A stretch of 35,184 nt of DNA from Dermatophilus congolensis (GTDB lineage Bacteria; Actinomycetota; Actinomycetes; Actinomycetales; Dermatophilaceae): positions 117,762-152,945 of the forward strand of contig JAUNUP010000009.1 of the NCBI GenBank assembly GCA_030538115.1, in the 5' to 3' direction. Shown piece by piece: positions 14,935-24,066 of the stretch. The translations under genes were made by a program, and so were the position numbers. Below the pieces are notes generated by a model. That model was not told the origin of the DNA and did no database searches. It saw nothing but the letters and a program-made list of their open reading frames with translations. Numbering within the stretch: position 1 is the stretch's first letter; each line of letters opens with the position of its first letter.

Positions 14935-16557
14935 CTACTTGCGGTGCGCCCCAGGCCCGTCGCTCGGGCGGGTCTCACCCTCGGTGCCACCGAGCACCGA
15001 CTCGATGGACGGCTCGGGCAGCTTGCCCTGGTTCTTGGCGAGCATCTCCTTGTACTTCTGCTCGGCCTCGGGCGTGCCGGCCCACTTCGGCACCATCAGG
15101 AGGACGATGAGGAAGGCCATGACGAACAGAACGAGGTGGAACAGCAGCGCCATCGTGGCGCCCTGGCGCAGTGCCACGTTGTCGGTGCGGCCCTGGATCT
15201 CCAGGACGTTGCCCAGGAGCGCGATGTTGCCGCTGCCCTGGCCGATGGCCGCGTAGATCGACAGCGAGATCGCGGCACCGAGAGCGCCACCGAGCGAGCT
15301 GGCCATCTTGAAGATGCCGGCACCCGCACCGGACTGCTCCGGGGGCAGGTTGGTCAGCGCGGTGTCGGTCGACGGAGTGGCGAACAGCGCGAGGCCCAGC
15401 CCGAAGAAGATGTACGCGATGACGGCGAGGATCTTGTACTGGCCCAGCAGCAGGTTGGTCGGCATGAGCAGGATGCAGCCGATGGCGAGGCAGCCGATGG
15501 CCATGAGCATCGGGTCGCGCGCGCCGCGCTTCTGCATGACCTTCTCACCGAGTCGGATGAACAGGATGACCGCGGCGGCGTAGCCGAGCGTGAGCTGACC
15601 GGCGGAGGCGGCCGTCATGTCTTTACCGGCCATCTGCAGCAACTGCTGGCTGACCATGATGACGCCGATACCGGTGTTGACCATGAAGTTACCCAGCGTG
15701 GCACCGGTGAACATGCGGTTGCGGAAGAGCGCGAAGTCGATGAACGGCGCCACGGCCTTCTTCTCGATCATGTAGAAGATCGCGAAGCCGATCACCATCA
15801 CGACGATCAGACCGATGCCGATGGGCGAGAAGAACCCGATCTGCTTGCCGAAGGTGACTAGCACCATGAGGGCGAGGATCGTGATGAGGAACGAGATGAT
15901 GCCGGGCACGTCGGCCTTGCGCACCGAGTCGGCCGGGACCTTGCTCTCGGGGGTGCCGCGCACGAGGAGGATCGCGATGAGCGAGATGGCAGCCGAGAGG
16001 ATGAAGATCGAGCGCCAGCCGAAGAACTGGTTGAGGTAACCGGAGGTGATCGACGAGAGGCCGGATCCGCCGAAGGTACCGATCGACCAGATCGAGATGG
16101 CACGCTGGCGGGCCGCGCCGTCCCAGTAGGTACGCACGAGGCTGAGCGTCGAGGGCATGACGCACGCGGCGGACAGACCCTGGATGATGCGGCCGGCGAG
16201 GATCAGCGGAACGGCGAGGCCGCCGCTGGCTGCTACGAGAAGCAGCGAGCCGACGATGCCGAGCACGTTACCGATGAGGGCGAGCTTGACGCGGCCGTAG
16301 CGGTCGGCGAAGCCACCGGCGAGCACGATGAACATGCCCGAGAACAGGGCGGTCACAGAGACCGCGAAGTTCATGAACGTGGCACTGATGACCTCGGTGC
16401 CACCACTGTTCAGGCTCCGCATGATGACGGGCGCGATCGTTCCGGTCGACTGGGCGAACAACCAGAACGTCATGACGGAGAAGACGAGGCCGGCAAGGAG
16501 TTTGTCGTTGCCTTGGAACGTCTGTTGGTTCGCCGGAGGCGAGGTGGTAGATGACAC
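14935..16557 (-). CDS. MFS transporter, 14-TM (DHA2-like)
   Basis: This 540-residue membrane protein has about 14 hydrophobic helices and the motif GGFADRYGRVKLALIGN between TM2 and TM3, typical of the major facilitator superfamily. The 14-TM layout with a GRIIQGLSAACVMPSTLSLV segment is that of drug:H+ antiporter-2 (DHA2/EmrB-QacA) members. It has a hydrophilic, acidic C-terminal tail. The substrate is unknown. It follows an M20 amidohydrolase by 73 bp on the same strand, so it may move that enzyme's substrate or product. GTG 16557 with AGGAG 6 nt upstream is the likely start. A perfect hairpin sits between the two genes. Confidence 0.87.
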   Translation of the reverse strand: MSSTTSPPANQQTFQGNDKLLAGLVFSVMTFWLFAQSTGTIAPVIMRSLNSGGTEVISATFMNFAVSVTALFSGMFIVLAGGFADRYGRVKLALIGNVLGIVGSLLLVAASGGLAVPLILAGRIIQGLSAACVMPSTLSLVRTYWDGAARQRAISIWSIGTFGGSGLSSITSGYLNQFFGWRSIFILSAAISLIAILLVRGTPESKVPADSVRKADVPGIISFLITILALMVLVTFGKQIGFFSPIGIGLIVVMVIGFAIFYMIEKKAVAPFIDFALFRNRMFTGATLGNFMVNTGIGVIMVSQQLLQMAGKDMTAASAGQLTLGYAAAVILFIRLGEKVMQKRGARDPMLMAIGCLAIGCILLMPTNLLLGQYKILAVIAYIFFGLGLALFATPSTDTALTNLPPEQSGAGAGIFKMASSLGGALGAAISLSIYAAIGQGSGNIALLGNVLEIQGRTDNVALRQGATMALLFHLVLFVMAFLIVLLMVPKWAGTPEAEQKYKEMLAKNQGKLPEPSIESVLGGTEGETRPSDGPGAHRK

Positions 16558-16593
16558 GGGATCTCCTACGGAGAGTGAGGGGTTGGGGTGAGG

Positions 16594-16622
16594 GCGGAGG
16601 CGCCGACGGGCGGCGCCTCCGC
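16594..16622 (-). terminator. Intercistronic hairpin between amidohydrolase and MFS genes
   Basis: GCGGAGGCGCC (16594-16604), loop GACGGGC, GGCGCCTCCGC (16612-16622): a perfect 11-bp stem without a U-tract, 9 nt after the M20 stop. It may be a partial terminator or an mRNA-processing or stabilising element. Confidence 0.5.
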
Positions 16623-16630
16623 GAGGGCTG

Positions 16631-17845
16631 TTACGAGCCGAGGTACGCCATCGCCGCTACCACGGCGGCCTCCGTGCCGGTGCGCAGCGTGGGCTGCATG
16701 ACCGGGCCGAACTTGGGGTTGTGGTTGGGAACGCCCTTGCCCTCTTCGAAACCGCCGAAGCCGAAGTAGGTGTAGGGAACTCCGAACGCGTCGGGGATCG
16801 TGCTGAAGTCCTCGCTGGCCGGGGCCGGCGGCATCCACTCGACGCGGTCTTCGCCGAGGGCCTCGACCATGGCGTCGCGCACCTTGTGGGTGGTGTCGAC
16901 GTCGTTGTCGGTGAGCGGGAAGACGTCGTAGTACTCGAACTCCGGCTCCTGCGGCGACCCCGCGCCCTGGCACTCGGTACGGACGATGCGCTCGACACCG
17001 GCGAGGATCTTCTCGCGTACGTCCATGTCGTAGGCGCGCGTGTTGATGAGCAGCGTCGCCTTGTCGGGGATGACGTTGCTCTTAGCACCGGACTGGATGC
17101 TGCCGACCGTGACGACGCCGAAGTCGCTCGGGGCGATGTCGCGGGCCACGATCGACTGCAGGCGCACCACGATGTTGGAGGCGAGCAGCACCGGGTCTAC
17201 GCCGAGGTGCGGCATCGAGCCGTGCGAGCCCTTGCCGTACACGGTCACCTTGATGCTCGTGCCGACCGACAGGAACGGGCCGGGGCAGAAGCCGACCTTG
17301 CCGCTGGCCGGGGAGGCGAGCACGTGCTGGCCGAGAGCGACGTCGATCTTCGGGATCTTGTCGACGAGGCCGTCGTCGACCATCGACTTCGAGCCCTCTG
17401 CGGTCTCTTCGGCGGGCTGGAACAGCGGGATGTAGGTGCCGCTCCACTGGTCTTTGTTCTCGGCCATGAGCTTGGCCGCACCGATGAGGGCCGTGATGTG
17501 GGTGTCGTGGCCGCACGCGTGCATCACGGGGACGGTGTTGCCGTCGCGGTCGACGGCCGTCTTCGTGGAGGCGTAGGGCAGGTCGGTCTGCTCGGGCACC
17601 GGCAGCGCGTCGATGTCGGCGCGGAACAACACCGTGGGGCCTTCGCCGTTCTTCATCACGCCGACGACGCCACCGCCGATCTGCTGCACGTCGTAGCCGT
17701 ACGACTCCAGACGCTTCGTGATCTCGGCGGCCGTCTCGGTCTCCTGCATCGACAGCTCGGGGTTCTGGTGCAGGTGAACGTACAGCTCTTCCTGCTCCGG
17801 CGTGATTGCATCGAGTCCGGCGAGAACTGTTGAGACTGCGGACAT
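16631..17845 (-). CDS. M20-family amidohydrolase/peptidase
   Basis: This 404-residue metallopeptidase is of the M20D (hippurate hydrolase/AbgA-like) type. The metal-binding signature HACGHDTH is followed by FQPAEETAEG with the catalytic Glu; KGSHGSMPHLGVDP marks the dimerisation lid domain, and APASEDFSTIPD a C-terminal ligand region. It probably removes an acyl or amino-acid group from an N-acyl amino acid; the exact substrate is unknown. I chose ATG 17845 (GAGG about 9 nt upstream, homologue-like N-terminus) over the in-frame ATG at 17890. It is first in a two-gene unit with the MFS transporter and divergent from the chemoreceptor remnant. Confidence 0.88.
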   Translation of the reverse strand: MSAVSTVLAGLDAITPEQEELYVHLHQNPELSMQETETAAEITKRLESYGYDVQQIGGGVVGVMKNGEGPTVLFRADIDALPVPEQTDLPYASTKTAVDRDGNTVPVMHACGHDTHITALIGAAKLMAENKDQWSGTYIPLFQPAEETAEGSKSMVDDGLVDKIPKIDVALGQHVLASPASGKVGFCPGPFLSVGTSIKVTVYGKGSHGSMPHLGVDPVLLASNIVVRLQSIVARDIAPSDFGVVTVGSIQSGAKSNVIPDKATLLINTRAYDMDVREKILAGVERIVRTECQGAGSPQEPEFEYYDVFPLTDNDVDTTHKVRDAMVEALGEDRVEWMPPAPASEDFSTIPDAFGVPYTYFGFGGFEEGKGVPNHNPKFGPVMQPTLRTGTEAAVVAAMAYLGS

Positions 17846-18226
17846 AGCGGAAACCTCGTCATTCGTCGCTCTGAATAGGCGCGGCGACATGCCCCCCGGG
17901 CGTCGTTGCCACGTGAAGCCACGATAAGTCTCGGGCTGCCCCTCGTAAGGGGACTTTGAGGTATTTCACATGTTTGCCCCGGTGAGAATGGTCACGGGGG
18001 CGGAACAGAACGCCTGCTCGGACGCCCGCGCGCCTGCCTGCTCGGCAGGCGCCCTCGACCGCGGAACAGAGCCGGGGGTGATCGGGGCTGCCACGACAGC
18101 GTGCGAAGGCGTTACAACCGACGCTCTAGTGACCGATTGGGGTAAGGGGCCGCGCGCCAAGAAGATCCGGTCTGATTCGGGCGCAGCACGCGAGAGCGAC
18201 CGGATGAATGTGTGAAGAGGCGATCA
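17846..18226. other. Divergent intergenic region with a hairpin and weak sigma-28-like sequence
   Basis: This 381-bp gap holds no convincing gene. A 9-bp perfect hairpin GCGCCTGCC/TGCTC/GGCAGGCGC lies at 18030-18052. TACA (18113-18116), 15 nt, then ACCGATTG (18132-18139) partly matches the flagellar/chemotaxis sigma-28 promoter (TAAA-N15-GCCGATAA), at 3 of 4 and 5 of 8 positions, 88 nt before the chemoreceptor remnant. This is suggestive only. Confidence 0.35.
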
Positions 18227-18894
18227 ATGAGCAGGAAAAATCAGGCGCTGGAGACTCCCGGCGCCGAGCGTACCGTCGGGGAATCCGTCGAGCAGAGGAT
18301 CCAGGCTCAGTTGCGGCCCATCAAGGGCGTCAACGGAGTCGGTAGCTTGCGCACCAAGATGGTCATCCTCGTGGTCTGGATCAGTGTCGGCTGGCTGTTG
18401 GGCCTCACCTTGGGGGCGATCTACCTCTCGTCGAAGGTCTCCGGAGAGGTCGGTGGTGTTCTACAGGGCGCGCTTCCGGTCGCCATGGCGATCGTCATCG
18501 TGCCCGCCGTGATCTTCGGTATCACGGGGTTCAGGCAGTCGACCGGCAACATCATGGACAGCATCGACCGGGCCAGCGCCGCTCTCCGTGCCTTGGCGGC
18601 TGGTGACCTGCGCGAGCGCGCAGAGGTGGACGGCACCGACGAGCTGGCCCGCATGTGTGCCACCGTCAACGTGGCACGCGATTCGTTCGCGGCCTCGGTC
18701 GGTCAGATCACAAGAGCCGTGGCCAGCATCGAATCCTCGCAGAGCCTTATCGAGGCCGACATCCACAACATCTACGAGGGCAACCTCGGGGCCACGCGCG
18801 AAACGGGCCGCATCTCCGACGTGGCCGAGGAGATGTCGCAGTCGGTTCAGACCGTCGCGGCCGGCGCCAGGACCTCGCGCAGTTCCGCCTCTGA
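18227..18894 (+). pseudogene. Methyl-accepting chemotaxis protein, signalling domain deleted
   Basis: ATG 18227 (GAGG 6 nt upstream) opens a receptor with two transmembrane helices close together (about residues 47-100, with almost no extracellular loop). A HAMP domain follows (IMDSIDRASAALRALAAGDL), then the first part of the cytoplasmic coiled coil, ending AEEMSQSVQTVAAGA near 18868. At that point the frame breaks. A different frame continues as QDLAQFRL and stops at 18892-18894, which reads like the usual extreme C-terminus of a chemoreceptor. The conserved tip and methylation helices are gone. The original frame stays open to 19540 but runs through the hcr terminator and antisense to hcr. 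An internal deletion that also shifted frame explains both remnants. The product cannot contact CheA/CheW. Confidence 0.78.
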
Positions 18895-18910
18895 CGACAT
18901 CCGACCAGGC

Positions 18911-18960
18911 CCGAAACGCCAAGGCCGGCCCTCCGAGGAGGACCGGCCTTGGCGTTTCGG
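18911..18960 (-). terminator. Strong terminator after hcr
   Basis: An 18-bp perfect stem (CCGAAACGCCAAGGCCGG at 18911-18928 with its complement at 18943-18960) around a 14-nt loop, just past the hcr stop and the chemoreceptor remnant. Confidence 0.85.
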
Positions 18961-18981
18961 CTGGAACCGCTTGAACCTGAG

Positions 18982-20055
18982 TCAGTTCTCGACGATGCGC
19001 TCCACCAGCACGTGCGAGGGGTCGACGCCGTTTTCGGCGAGGACCTGCTCGATGGAGGCGACCATCCTAGGCGGCCCGCACACGTACACGTCGGGGGCCT
19101 CTTCGGCGCTCAGTCCTTCGAGGGCGGCGGAGAGGGCCTCGGCCGGAACCCCGACGACGACCTCGCCCAGCCCCGGGCCACCGGCCGCGAGCGCGTCGGG
19201 CAGCACGCCGCCCTCCGGCTTCCAGATGCACGTGGTCACCGAGAAGTCGAGCAACTGCTCCGCGACCTCGGCGATCTCGTCGCCGCCGAAGAGCTGCTCC
19301 GGTGTGGTGACGCCGACGAACAGCCGCGCGGGCTGCGGGTCGCCCCACTCGGCCATCCGCCGCAGCATCGCGAGCAGCTGGGCCAGGCCGGTGCCGCCTC
19401 CGACGAACCAGCGGGGGCGTAGGCCGTTCTCGTGCAGGCCGAACGCGCCCTGCGGGCCGCGCAGCGTGATGACGTCGTCGACCTTGGCCTGCTGGTCGAG
19501 CCATGTCGAGAACTTGCCGCCCTCGATGAGGTGCACGTAGAACTCGAGCTGTCCGTCCCAGTTGCTGACGTTGGCCATCGAGTACGCGCGCTTGGCCGTG
19601 GTGCCCGGCACGTCGACCTGCATGAACTGGCCCGCGTCGAACTCCGCGGCCGAACCGTGCACGTCGTCGGCCACGAGCTCGGCCCGGATGTGCACCACAC
19701 CGTCGGCGACCCGCTCCAGGCTCGTGATGCGGGCCTGCCGCTCGGCCGGTGCCGCGTCGATGATGCGGTTGTTGTCGTACGGCAGGTCGATGGTGCAGTC
19801 ACTCTTGGCGGAGGTGCGGCACAGCAGCACCGCGCCCTCGCCTGCCATCGGGCCCATCGCATCGGGGCTGATCGGCCCCTGTTCGTACTCGCCCGACGTG
19901 ATCGTGGCCAGGCACGTGCCGCATGCTCCCTGCCCGCACAGGGAGGGGAGGACGACGTTCTGCTCGGCCGCCGCGTCGAGAATCGTGCTCGACCCGTCGG
20001 TGGTGATCTCTTTGACGACGGAGTCCGTCGTCATCATCGTGATCGTGAAGCTCAT
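18982..20055 (-). CDS. hcr: Hcp reductase: N-terminal 2Fe-2S ferredoxin plus FAD/NAD(P) reductase
   Basis: This 357-residue flavoprotein delivers electrons from NAD(P)H to Hcp. A plant-type [2Fe-2S] domain comes first, with ligands C40-x4-C45-x2-C48 and C79 (LPSLCGQGACGTC, LLCRTS). A ferredoxin-NADP reductase module follows: KRAYSMAN (FAD), ITLRGPQGAFGL, GGGTGLAQLLA and YVCGPPRM (pyridine nucleotide). E. coli Hcr has the opposite order, ferredoxin at the C-terminus, so this is a BenC-like arrangement. ATG 20055 lies 8 nt after the hcp stop. The assignment as Hcr rests on this linkage; on its own the sequence would be a general ferredoxin reductase. Confidence 0.85.
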   Translation of the reverse strand: MSFTITMMTTDSVVKEITTDGSSTILDAAAEQNVVLPSLCGQGACGTCLATITSGEYEQGPISPDAMGPMAGEGAVLLCRTSAKSDCTIDLPYDNNRIIDAAPAERQARITSLERVADGVVHIRAELVADDVHGSAAEFDAGQFMQVDVPGTTAKRAYSMANVSNWDGQLEFYVHLIEGGKFSTWLDQQAKVDDVITLRGPQGAFGLHENGLRPRWFVGGGTGLAQLLAMLRRMAEWGDPQPARLFVGVTTPEQLFGGDEIAEVAEQLLDFSVTTCIWKPEGGVLPDALAAGGPGLGEVVVGVPAEALSAALEGLSAEEAPDVYVCGPPRMVASIEQVLAENGVDPSHVLVERIVEN

Positions 20056-20063
20056 CCCTGCAG

Positions 20064-21746
20064 TCACCGGCCCGCCATCGCGTCGGCCAGATCGGTCGAG
20101 GCATCGCCGATGGGCTTGAGGTCGAACTCCTTGGCCAGCACGGCGATCGCGTCTTCGGTGAGGAAGGCGGGCATCGTCGGGCCGAGGCGGATACCGCGGA
20201 TACCGAGGAAGAGCAGCGTCGCCAGCACGGCCGCGGCCTTCTGCTCGAACCAGGAGACGAACAGAGACAGCGGCAGGTCGTTGACGCCGCAGTCGAACGC
20301 CTCCGCGAGCGCGAGGGCGATCTTCACGGCGCCGAAGCTGTCGTTGCACTGGCCCACGTCGAGCAGGCGCGGGATGCCGCCGATCTCGCCGAACTCGTGG
20401 CTGTTGAAGCGGTACTTGTTGCAGCCCATCGTCAGCAGGATCGTGTCGTCGGGGGCGCCGTCGGCGACCTCGGTGTAGTAGTTGCGGCCGGGTACGGCGC
20501 CGTCGCAACCGCCGATGACGAGGAAGCGGCTGATCGCGCCGCTCTTGACCGCCTCGATGACGGTGTCGGCGACGCTGAGCACCGCGCCGTGGCCGAAGCC
20601 GGTGGTGACGGTGGCGCGCTTGTCCTCTGCAGCGTCTTCCGCGGTGAAACCGGGCAGGGCCTGCGCGGCCTTGACGACCTGGGTGAGCTGGTCGTGCCGC
20701 AGGTGCCGCACGCCGGGCCAACCGACCGGGCCGAGGGTGAAGATGCGGTTGCGGTAGCTGGGCTGCGGCTCGATGAGGCAGTTGCTCGTCATGACGATCG
20801 GGCCGGGGAAGTTGGCGAAGTCGGTGTGCTGGTCTTGCCACGCTCCGCCGTAATTGCCCGCGAGGTGCGAATACGCCTTGAGGCCCGGGTAGCCGTGGCA
20901 GGGCAGCATCTCGCCGTGTGTGTAGACGTTGACACCGGTGCCCTCGGTCGCCTCGAGAATCGCCCGCAGGTCGCCGAGATCGTGGCCGCTGACCAGGATG
21001 CACTTGCCCTCGGTGGGGGAGGTGAGCACCTCGGTCGGCTCGGGGGTGCCGAAGACGCCGGTGTTGGCGGCGTCGAGCATCTCCATCACCTTGAAGTTCG
21101 TGCCGCCGACGGCGAGGGCTGCTTCGAGGAGTTCGGGCACCTCGGTGGGCGGGTCGCCCAGCATGGCCAGGGCGTTCTCGATACCCGCGTCGGTCTCGTC
21201 GCTGCCGTAGCCGAGCACGTGCGCGTGGTGCGCGTACGCGCACGTGCCCTTGAGGGCGTACAGGTTGAACCCGCGAAGACCGACCGCAGTGGCGCCGATG
21301 ACATCGATCATGTCGTCGACACCGACGCTCTTGGCCTGGGCCACGAGGTCGGGAAGGGTTGTGGCGGGCTGGAACTGGGCCGCACCCCGCAACTCTTCGG
21401 GCTCCTGGCCGGCGGCGCGCGCGGCGGTCTCGTAGGCGGCCTTGGCCTTCTCACGCAGCGCCGTCGCCTCCGCGATGAGCTGCACGAAGCGGGTGGGGTT
21501 GAAGTTCACGTTGGTGAGGGTGGTGAACACGTAGAACCCGGCCTCGCGCACGTACGTGGAATCGGGGGCGCCGAGGTCGCGCAGGCGCTTGGCGTACTGG
21601 CCGATGCCGTAGCTGACGTGGTTGAGCACGTCTTGCAGGTCGGCGGTGCGCTCGTCCTTGCCGCAGTTGCCGCGCGGGCCCGTGCATCCGCTGACGATGG
21701 CAAGCGGGTTGCTGCGGTCGGTCTGTTCGCACTGGTAACAGAACAT
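20064..21746 (-). CDS. hcp: Hybrid-cluster protein (NO/hydroxylamine reductase)
   Basis: This 560-residue cytoplasmic Fe-S-O enzyme reduces nitric oxide or hydroxylamine and is implicated in nitrosative-stress relief and S-nitrosylation. The N-terminal cluster motif is C3-x2-C6-x14-C21-x6-C28 ([21 protein letters not shown]). Hybrid-cluster ligands are visible in order: [54 protein letters not shown] and [12 protein letters not shown] 21746 has AAGGAG 5-6 nt upstream and starts at the invariant MFC; an in-frame ATG at 21785 is less likely. It forms an operon with hcr and is divergent from a NIT-domain chemoreceptor. Confidence 0.95.
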   Translation of the reverse strand: MFCYQCEQTDRSNPLAIVSGCTGPRGNCGKDERTADLQDVLNHVSYGIGQYAKRLRDLGAPDSTYVREAGFYVFTTLTNVNFNPTRFVQLIAEATALREKAKAAYETAARAAGQEPEELRGAAQFQPATTLPDLVAQAKSVGVDDMIDVIGATAVGLRGFNLYALKGTCAYAHHAHVLGYGSDETDAGIENALAMLGDPPTEVPELLEAALAVGGTNFKVMEMLDAANTGVFGTPEPTEVLTSPTEGKCILVSGHDLGDLRAILEATEGTGVNVYTHGEMLPCHGYPGLKAYSHLAGNYGGAWQDQHTDFANFPGPIVMTSNCLIEPQPSYRNRIFTLGPVGWPGVRHLRHDQLTQVVKAAQALPGFTAEDAAEDKRATVTTGFGHGAVLSVADTVIEAVKSGAISRFLVIGGCDGAVPGRNYYTEVADGAPDDTILLTMGCNKYRFNSHEFGEIGGIPRLLDVGQCNDSFGAVKIALALAEAFDCGVNDLPLSLFVSWFEQKAAAVLATLLFLGIRGIRLGPTMPAFLTEDAIAVLAKEFDLKPIGDASTDLADAMAGR

Positions 21747-22009
21747 GTGGCTCCTTCTGGTTCGACAGGTGCTCCTCGGCGTCACCTCGTGCCCACCCTA
21801 GATACGGGCGGGGTCGTAGAAAAGGCAACTAGGACGCTGGGTTTTCGGCCGAACATGAGCCCTTTTCGGCCTTGGTCGCAAGCAGCGCATAGCACACTGG
21901 GCGAGAAGTAAACAGACGTGAATATCCGTGCTATTACCCTCGGGGATCTTCACCGGCGGCCGAAAGGGATTAGGTCAACCTCCCTCAGTCCCTCGAAAGG
22001 AAGGCGGCG
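21747..22009. promoter_or_regulatory. Divergent hcp / NIT-chemoreceptor control region
   Basis: This 263-bp gap must drive hcp-hcr leftward and the receptor rightward. ACGTGAATATCCGTG (21917-21931) shares the ACG-N-GAATATC core with actinobacterial NsrR operators as I remember them, but the match is partial. AGGAAGG about 6 nt before the TTG start serves the receptor. Confidence 0.3.
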
Positions 22010-23956
22010 TTGAGCCGTTCTCTGCCTGAACTCACCATCCGTACGAAACTCCTCGTGCTCGCACTGCTGCCATTGCTCGTATTGCTCGGCATGGTCGCGC
22101 CCAGCGTGGTCGAGGACCTGAACCGTCGCGCTGACGCCGACCGACTCGTCGGTCTCGTGCAGGTCGCGCAGCGATCGACCACTCTTGTACACGCCCTCCA
22201 GGCAGAGCGGGGCGCCACCAACACCTTCGTCACCTCTCGGGGCCGCGAACTCGCCGACAAGCTGCCGGGCCTGCGCCAGGCCAGCGACGACGCGAAAGCC
22301 GAGGCAGCAGCCTTCCTCGCCGACGCGGGCCACCTGCCCGACGACGTGCGCGCTGCAGCGAACGGCGCAGTGTCGGCCGTCGACGGGCTCGCTGCCGAGC
22401 GCGCCTCCGCAGACAAACTTGAGCGCGCGCCTGCGGATTATGTGGGTGCCTACACCAAGGTCATTCAGGGGCTGCTGGCCAGCCTCGACCCGCTGGCGCG
22501 CGCCGCCACCGACCCCGAGATGGCCCGCGAACTCGGCGCCGTGAGCGCTCTGTCTAACGCCAAGGAGAACGCCGGCCTCCAGCGTGCCCAACTAGCGGGC
22601 GTGTTCAGCAAGGACGAGTACGCCGCCGGTCAGCAGCTTCGCGTCAACGGGCTCGTCTCTCGTCGCGAGGCGTTTCTCACCGTGTTCTCCGGCCTCGCGG
22701 GCGCCGACGCACGCCGGACGGTCGACGCCATCCGCGCCTCCAAGACGATGAGCGACATCACCGCGATCGAAGAGGTCGCGTTCTCCAAGACCTCCACATT
22801 CGGTCAGAACCCTGCCGCCTGGTTCGCCACGGCAACGGAGTACGTCGACGCCCTGCGCGCCGCCGAGAGCAGCAACCTCGCAGAGGTCGAGTCGGCAGCC
22901 GTCGGCATGCGAGGTGAGGCGACTCGGGCGGTGCTCTTCGAGGGGCTGCTTCTCCTGCTAATCTTCGCGGCGACGATCGGCCTGGCCTACCTCACGGTCC
23001 GCTCGATCATGCGCTCGCTCGACGCGATCAAGGATGTGCTCGCCGAGGTTGGCAAGGGCCACCTCGACGAGCGCTACGAGGGTGAGCAGACCGACGAGAT
23101 CGGCGAGATGGGACGCTCGCTCAACGCCACGCTCGACTCGGTCGAGAGCGCCATGGTGCGCATCCGTGGCGCGGCGACCCGCCTTGACGCCTCCGCCTCC
23201 GGCCTGGCCGGGGTGTCGGTGGAACTGCGCGACGAGTCGGAGTCTTCAGCGGTCGAGGCCGACGAGGTCTCGGTCGCGGCCGGACGGGTCTCCGAGAACG
23301 TCGACTCGCTGGCCACCTCCGGCCAGCAGCTGCGCGCCGCCATCGCGGACATCGCAGGTTCGGCCGAGCGCTCCCGCACCATCACGCAGGGCGCCGTGGC
23401 CCAGGCCGAAGAGGCCGCCACCACCGTGGCCGCCCTCGAAGAGACCGGCGAACGCATCGGTGACGTGCTCAAGGTCGTCGCCGCCATCTCCGAGCAGACC
23501 AACCTGCTCGCCCTCAACGCGACCATCGAGGCCGCGCGCGCCGGTGAGGCGGGCAAGGGCTTCGCCGTCGTCGCTAGCGAGGTCAAAGACCTGGCGCAGG
23601 AGACCACCAACGCCACCGAAGACATCGCCCGCCGGGTCGAGCAGCTGCGCGGCGACACCCGCGCGGCCACCACCCGCATCCGCGAGGTCGGGCAGACGGT
23701 GTCGGAGATGGAGGCGATCGGCGCCACCATCGCCGCGGCTGTGGAGCAGCAGCAGGCCACGACCGTCGAGATCGCGAATCACGTGACGAACGCTGCGTCC
23801 GAGACCCGCGCGATCGCCGGCCGCATCACCCACGTGGCCGACACATCGCGCCGGGCGAAGACCACCGCCGCCGACGCGAACTCCTCCGCGGAGAGCCTCT
23901 CCGGCCTGGCGCACGAGCTGAACGACATCGTCGACCAGTTCCGCACGCGCGCCTGA
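22010..23956 (+). CDS. Methyl-accepting chemotaxis protein with NIT (nitrate/nitrite-sensing) domain
   Basis: This 648-residue membrane chemoreceptor has TM1 at about 13-31 and an extracytoplasmic all-helical sensor at about 45-305. The sensor begins [20 protein letters not shown], the ERG-containing motif typical of NIT domains. TM2 lies at about 309-329, HAMP to about 385, and a full signalling domain follows with the conserved hairpin tip [20 protein letters not shown] (about 493-512). It lacks a CheR-tether pentapeptide. The start is TTG 22010 with AGGAAGG upstream; no better start exists before TM1. Its position beside hcp-hcr suggests it senses nitrate, nitrite or another nitrogen oxide. 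The che genes it would signal to are outside the window. Confidence 0.9.
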   Translation: MSRSLPELTIRTKLLVLALLPLLVLLGMVAPSVVEDLNRRADADRLVGLVQVAQRSTTLVHALQAERGATNTFVTSRGRELADKLPGLRQASDDAKAEAAAFLADAGHLPDDVRAAANGAVSAVDGLAAERASADKLERAPADYVGAYTKVIQGLLASLDPLARAATDPEMARELGAVSALSNAKENAGLQRAQLAGVFSKDEYAAGQQLRVNGLVSRREAFLTVFSGLAGADARRTVDAIRASKTMSDITAIEEVAFSKTSTFGQNPAAWFATATEYVDALRAAESSNLAEVESAAVGMRGEATRAVLFEGLLLLLIFAATIGLAYLTVRSIMRSLDAIKDVLAEVGKGHLDERYEGEQTDEIGEMGRSLNATLDSVESAMVRIRGAATRLDASASGLAGVSVELRDESESSAVEADEVSVAAGRVSENVDSLATSGQQLRAAIADIAGSAERSRTITQGAVAQAEEAATTVAALEETGERIGDVLKVVAAISEQTNLLALNATIEAARAGEAGKGFAVVASEVKDLAQETTNATEDIARRVEQLRGDTRAATTRIREVGQTVSEMEAIGATIAAAVEQQQATTVEIANHVTNAASETRAIAGRITHVADTSRRAKTTAADANSSAESLSGLAHELNDIVDQFRTRA

Positions 23957-23979
23957 CGCCCGCGGCAATCACTCAACGC

Positions 23980-24020
23980 ACGAGGTGCCCCTGACCTGGA
24001 GCAGGTCAGGGGCACCTCGT
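23980..24020. terminator. Bidirectional hairpin terminator
   Basis: ACGAGGTGCCCCTGACCT (23980-23997), loop GGAGC, and its exact complement (24003-24020): an 18-bp stem between the convergent chemoreceptor and secreted-protein genes. Confidence 0.88.
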
Positions 24021-24066
24021 ACGGTTTCGGCGGTAGTCAGCGGGCGTCAGCAGGGTCGGCGTGCCG

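Noticed and set aside
18895..19540. Continuation of the chemoreceptor frame beyond 18894
   Set aside because: It runs through the hcr terminator and then antisense to hcr, and is Ser/Pro-rich; it is open by chance in GC-rich DNA.
18982..21243. A single 753-codon minus-strand frame that ends as hcr
   Set aside because: Its first ~390 codons are the wrong frame of hcp (Arg-rich, no motifs). hcr starts at ATG 20055 after the hcp stop.
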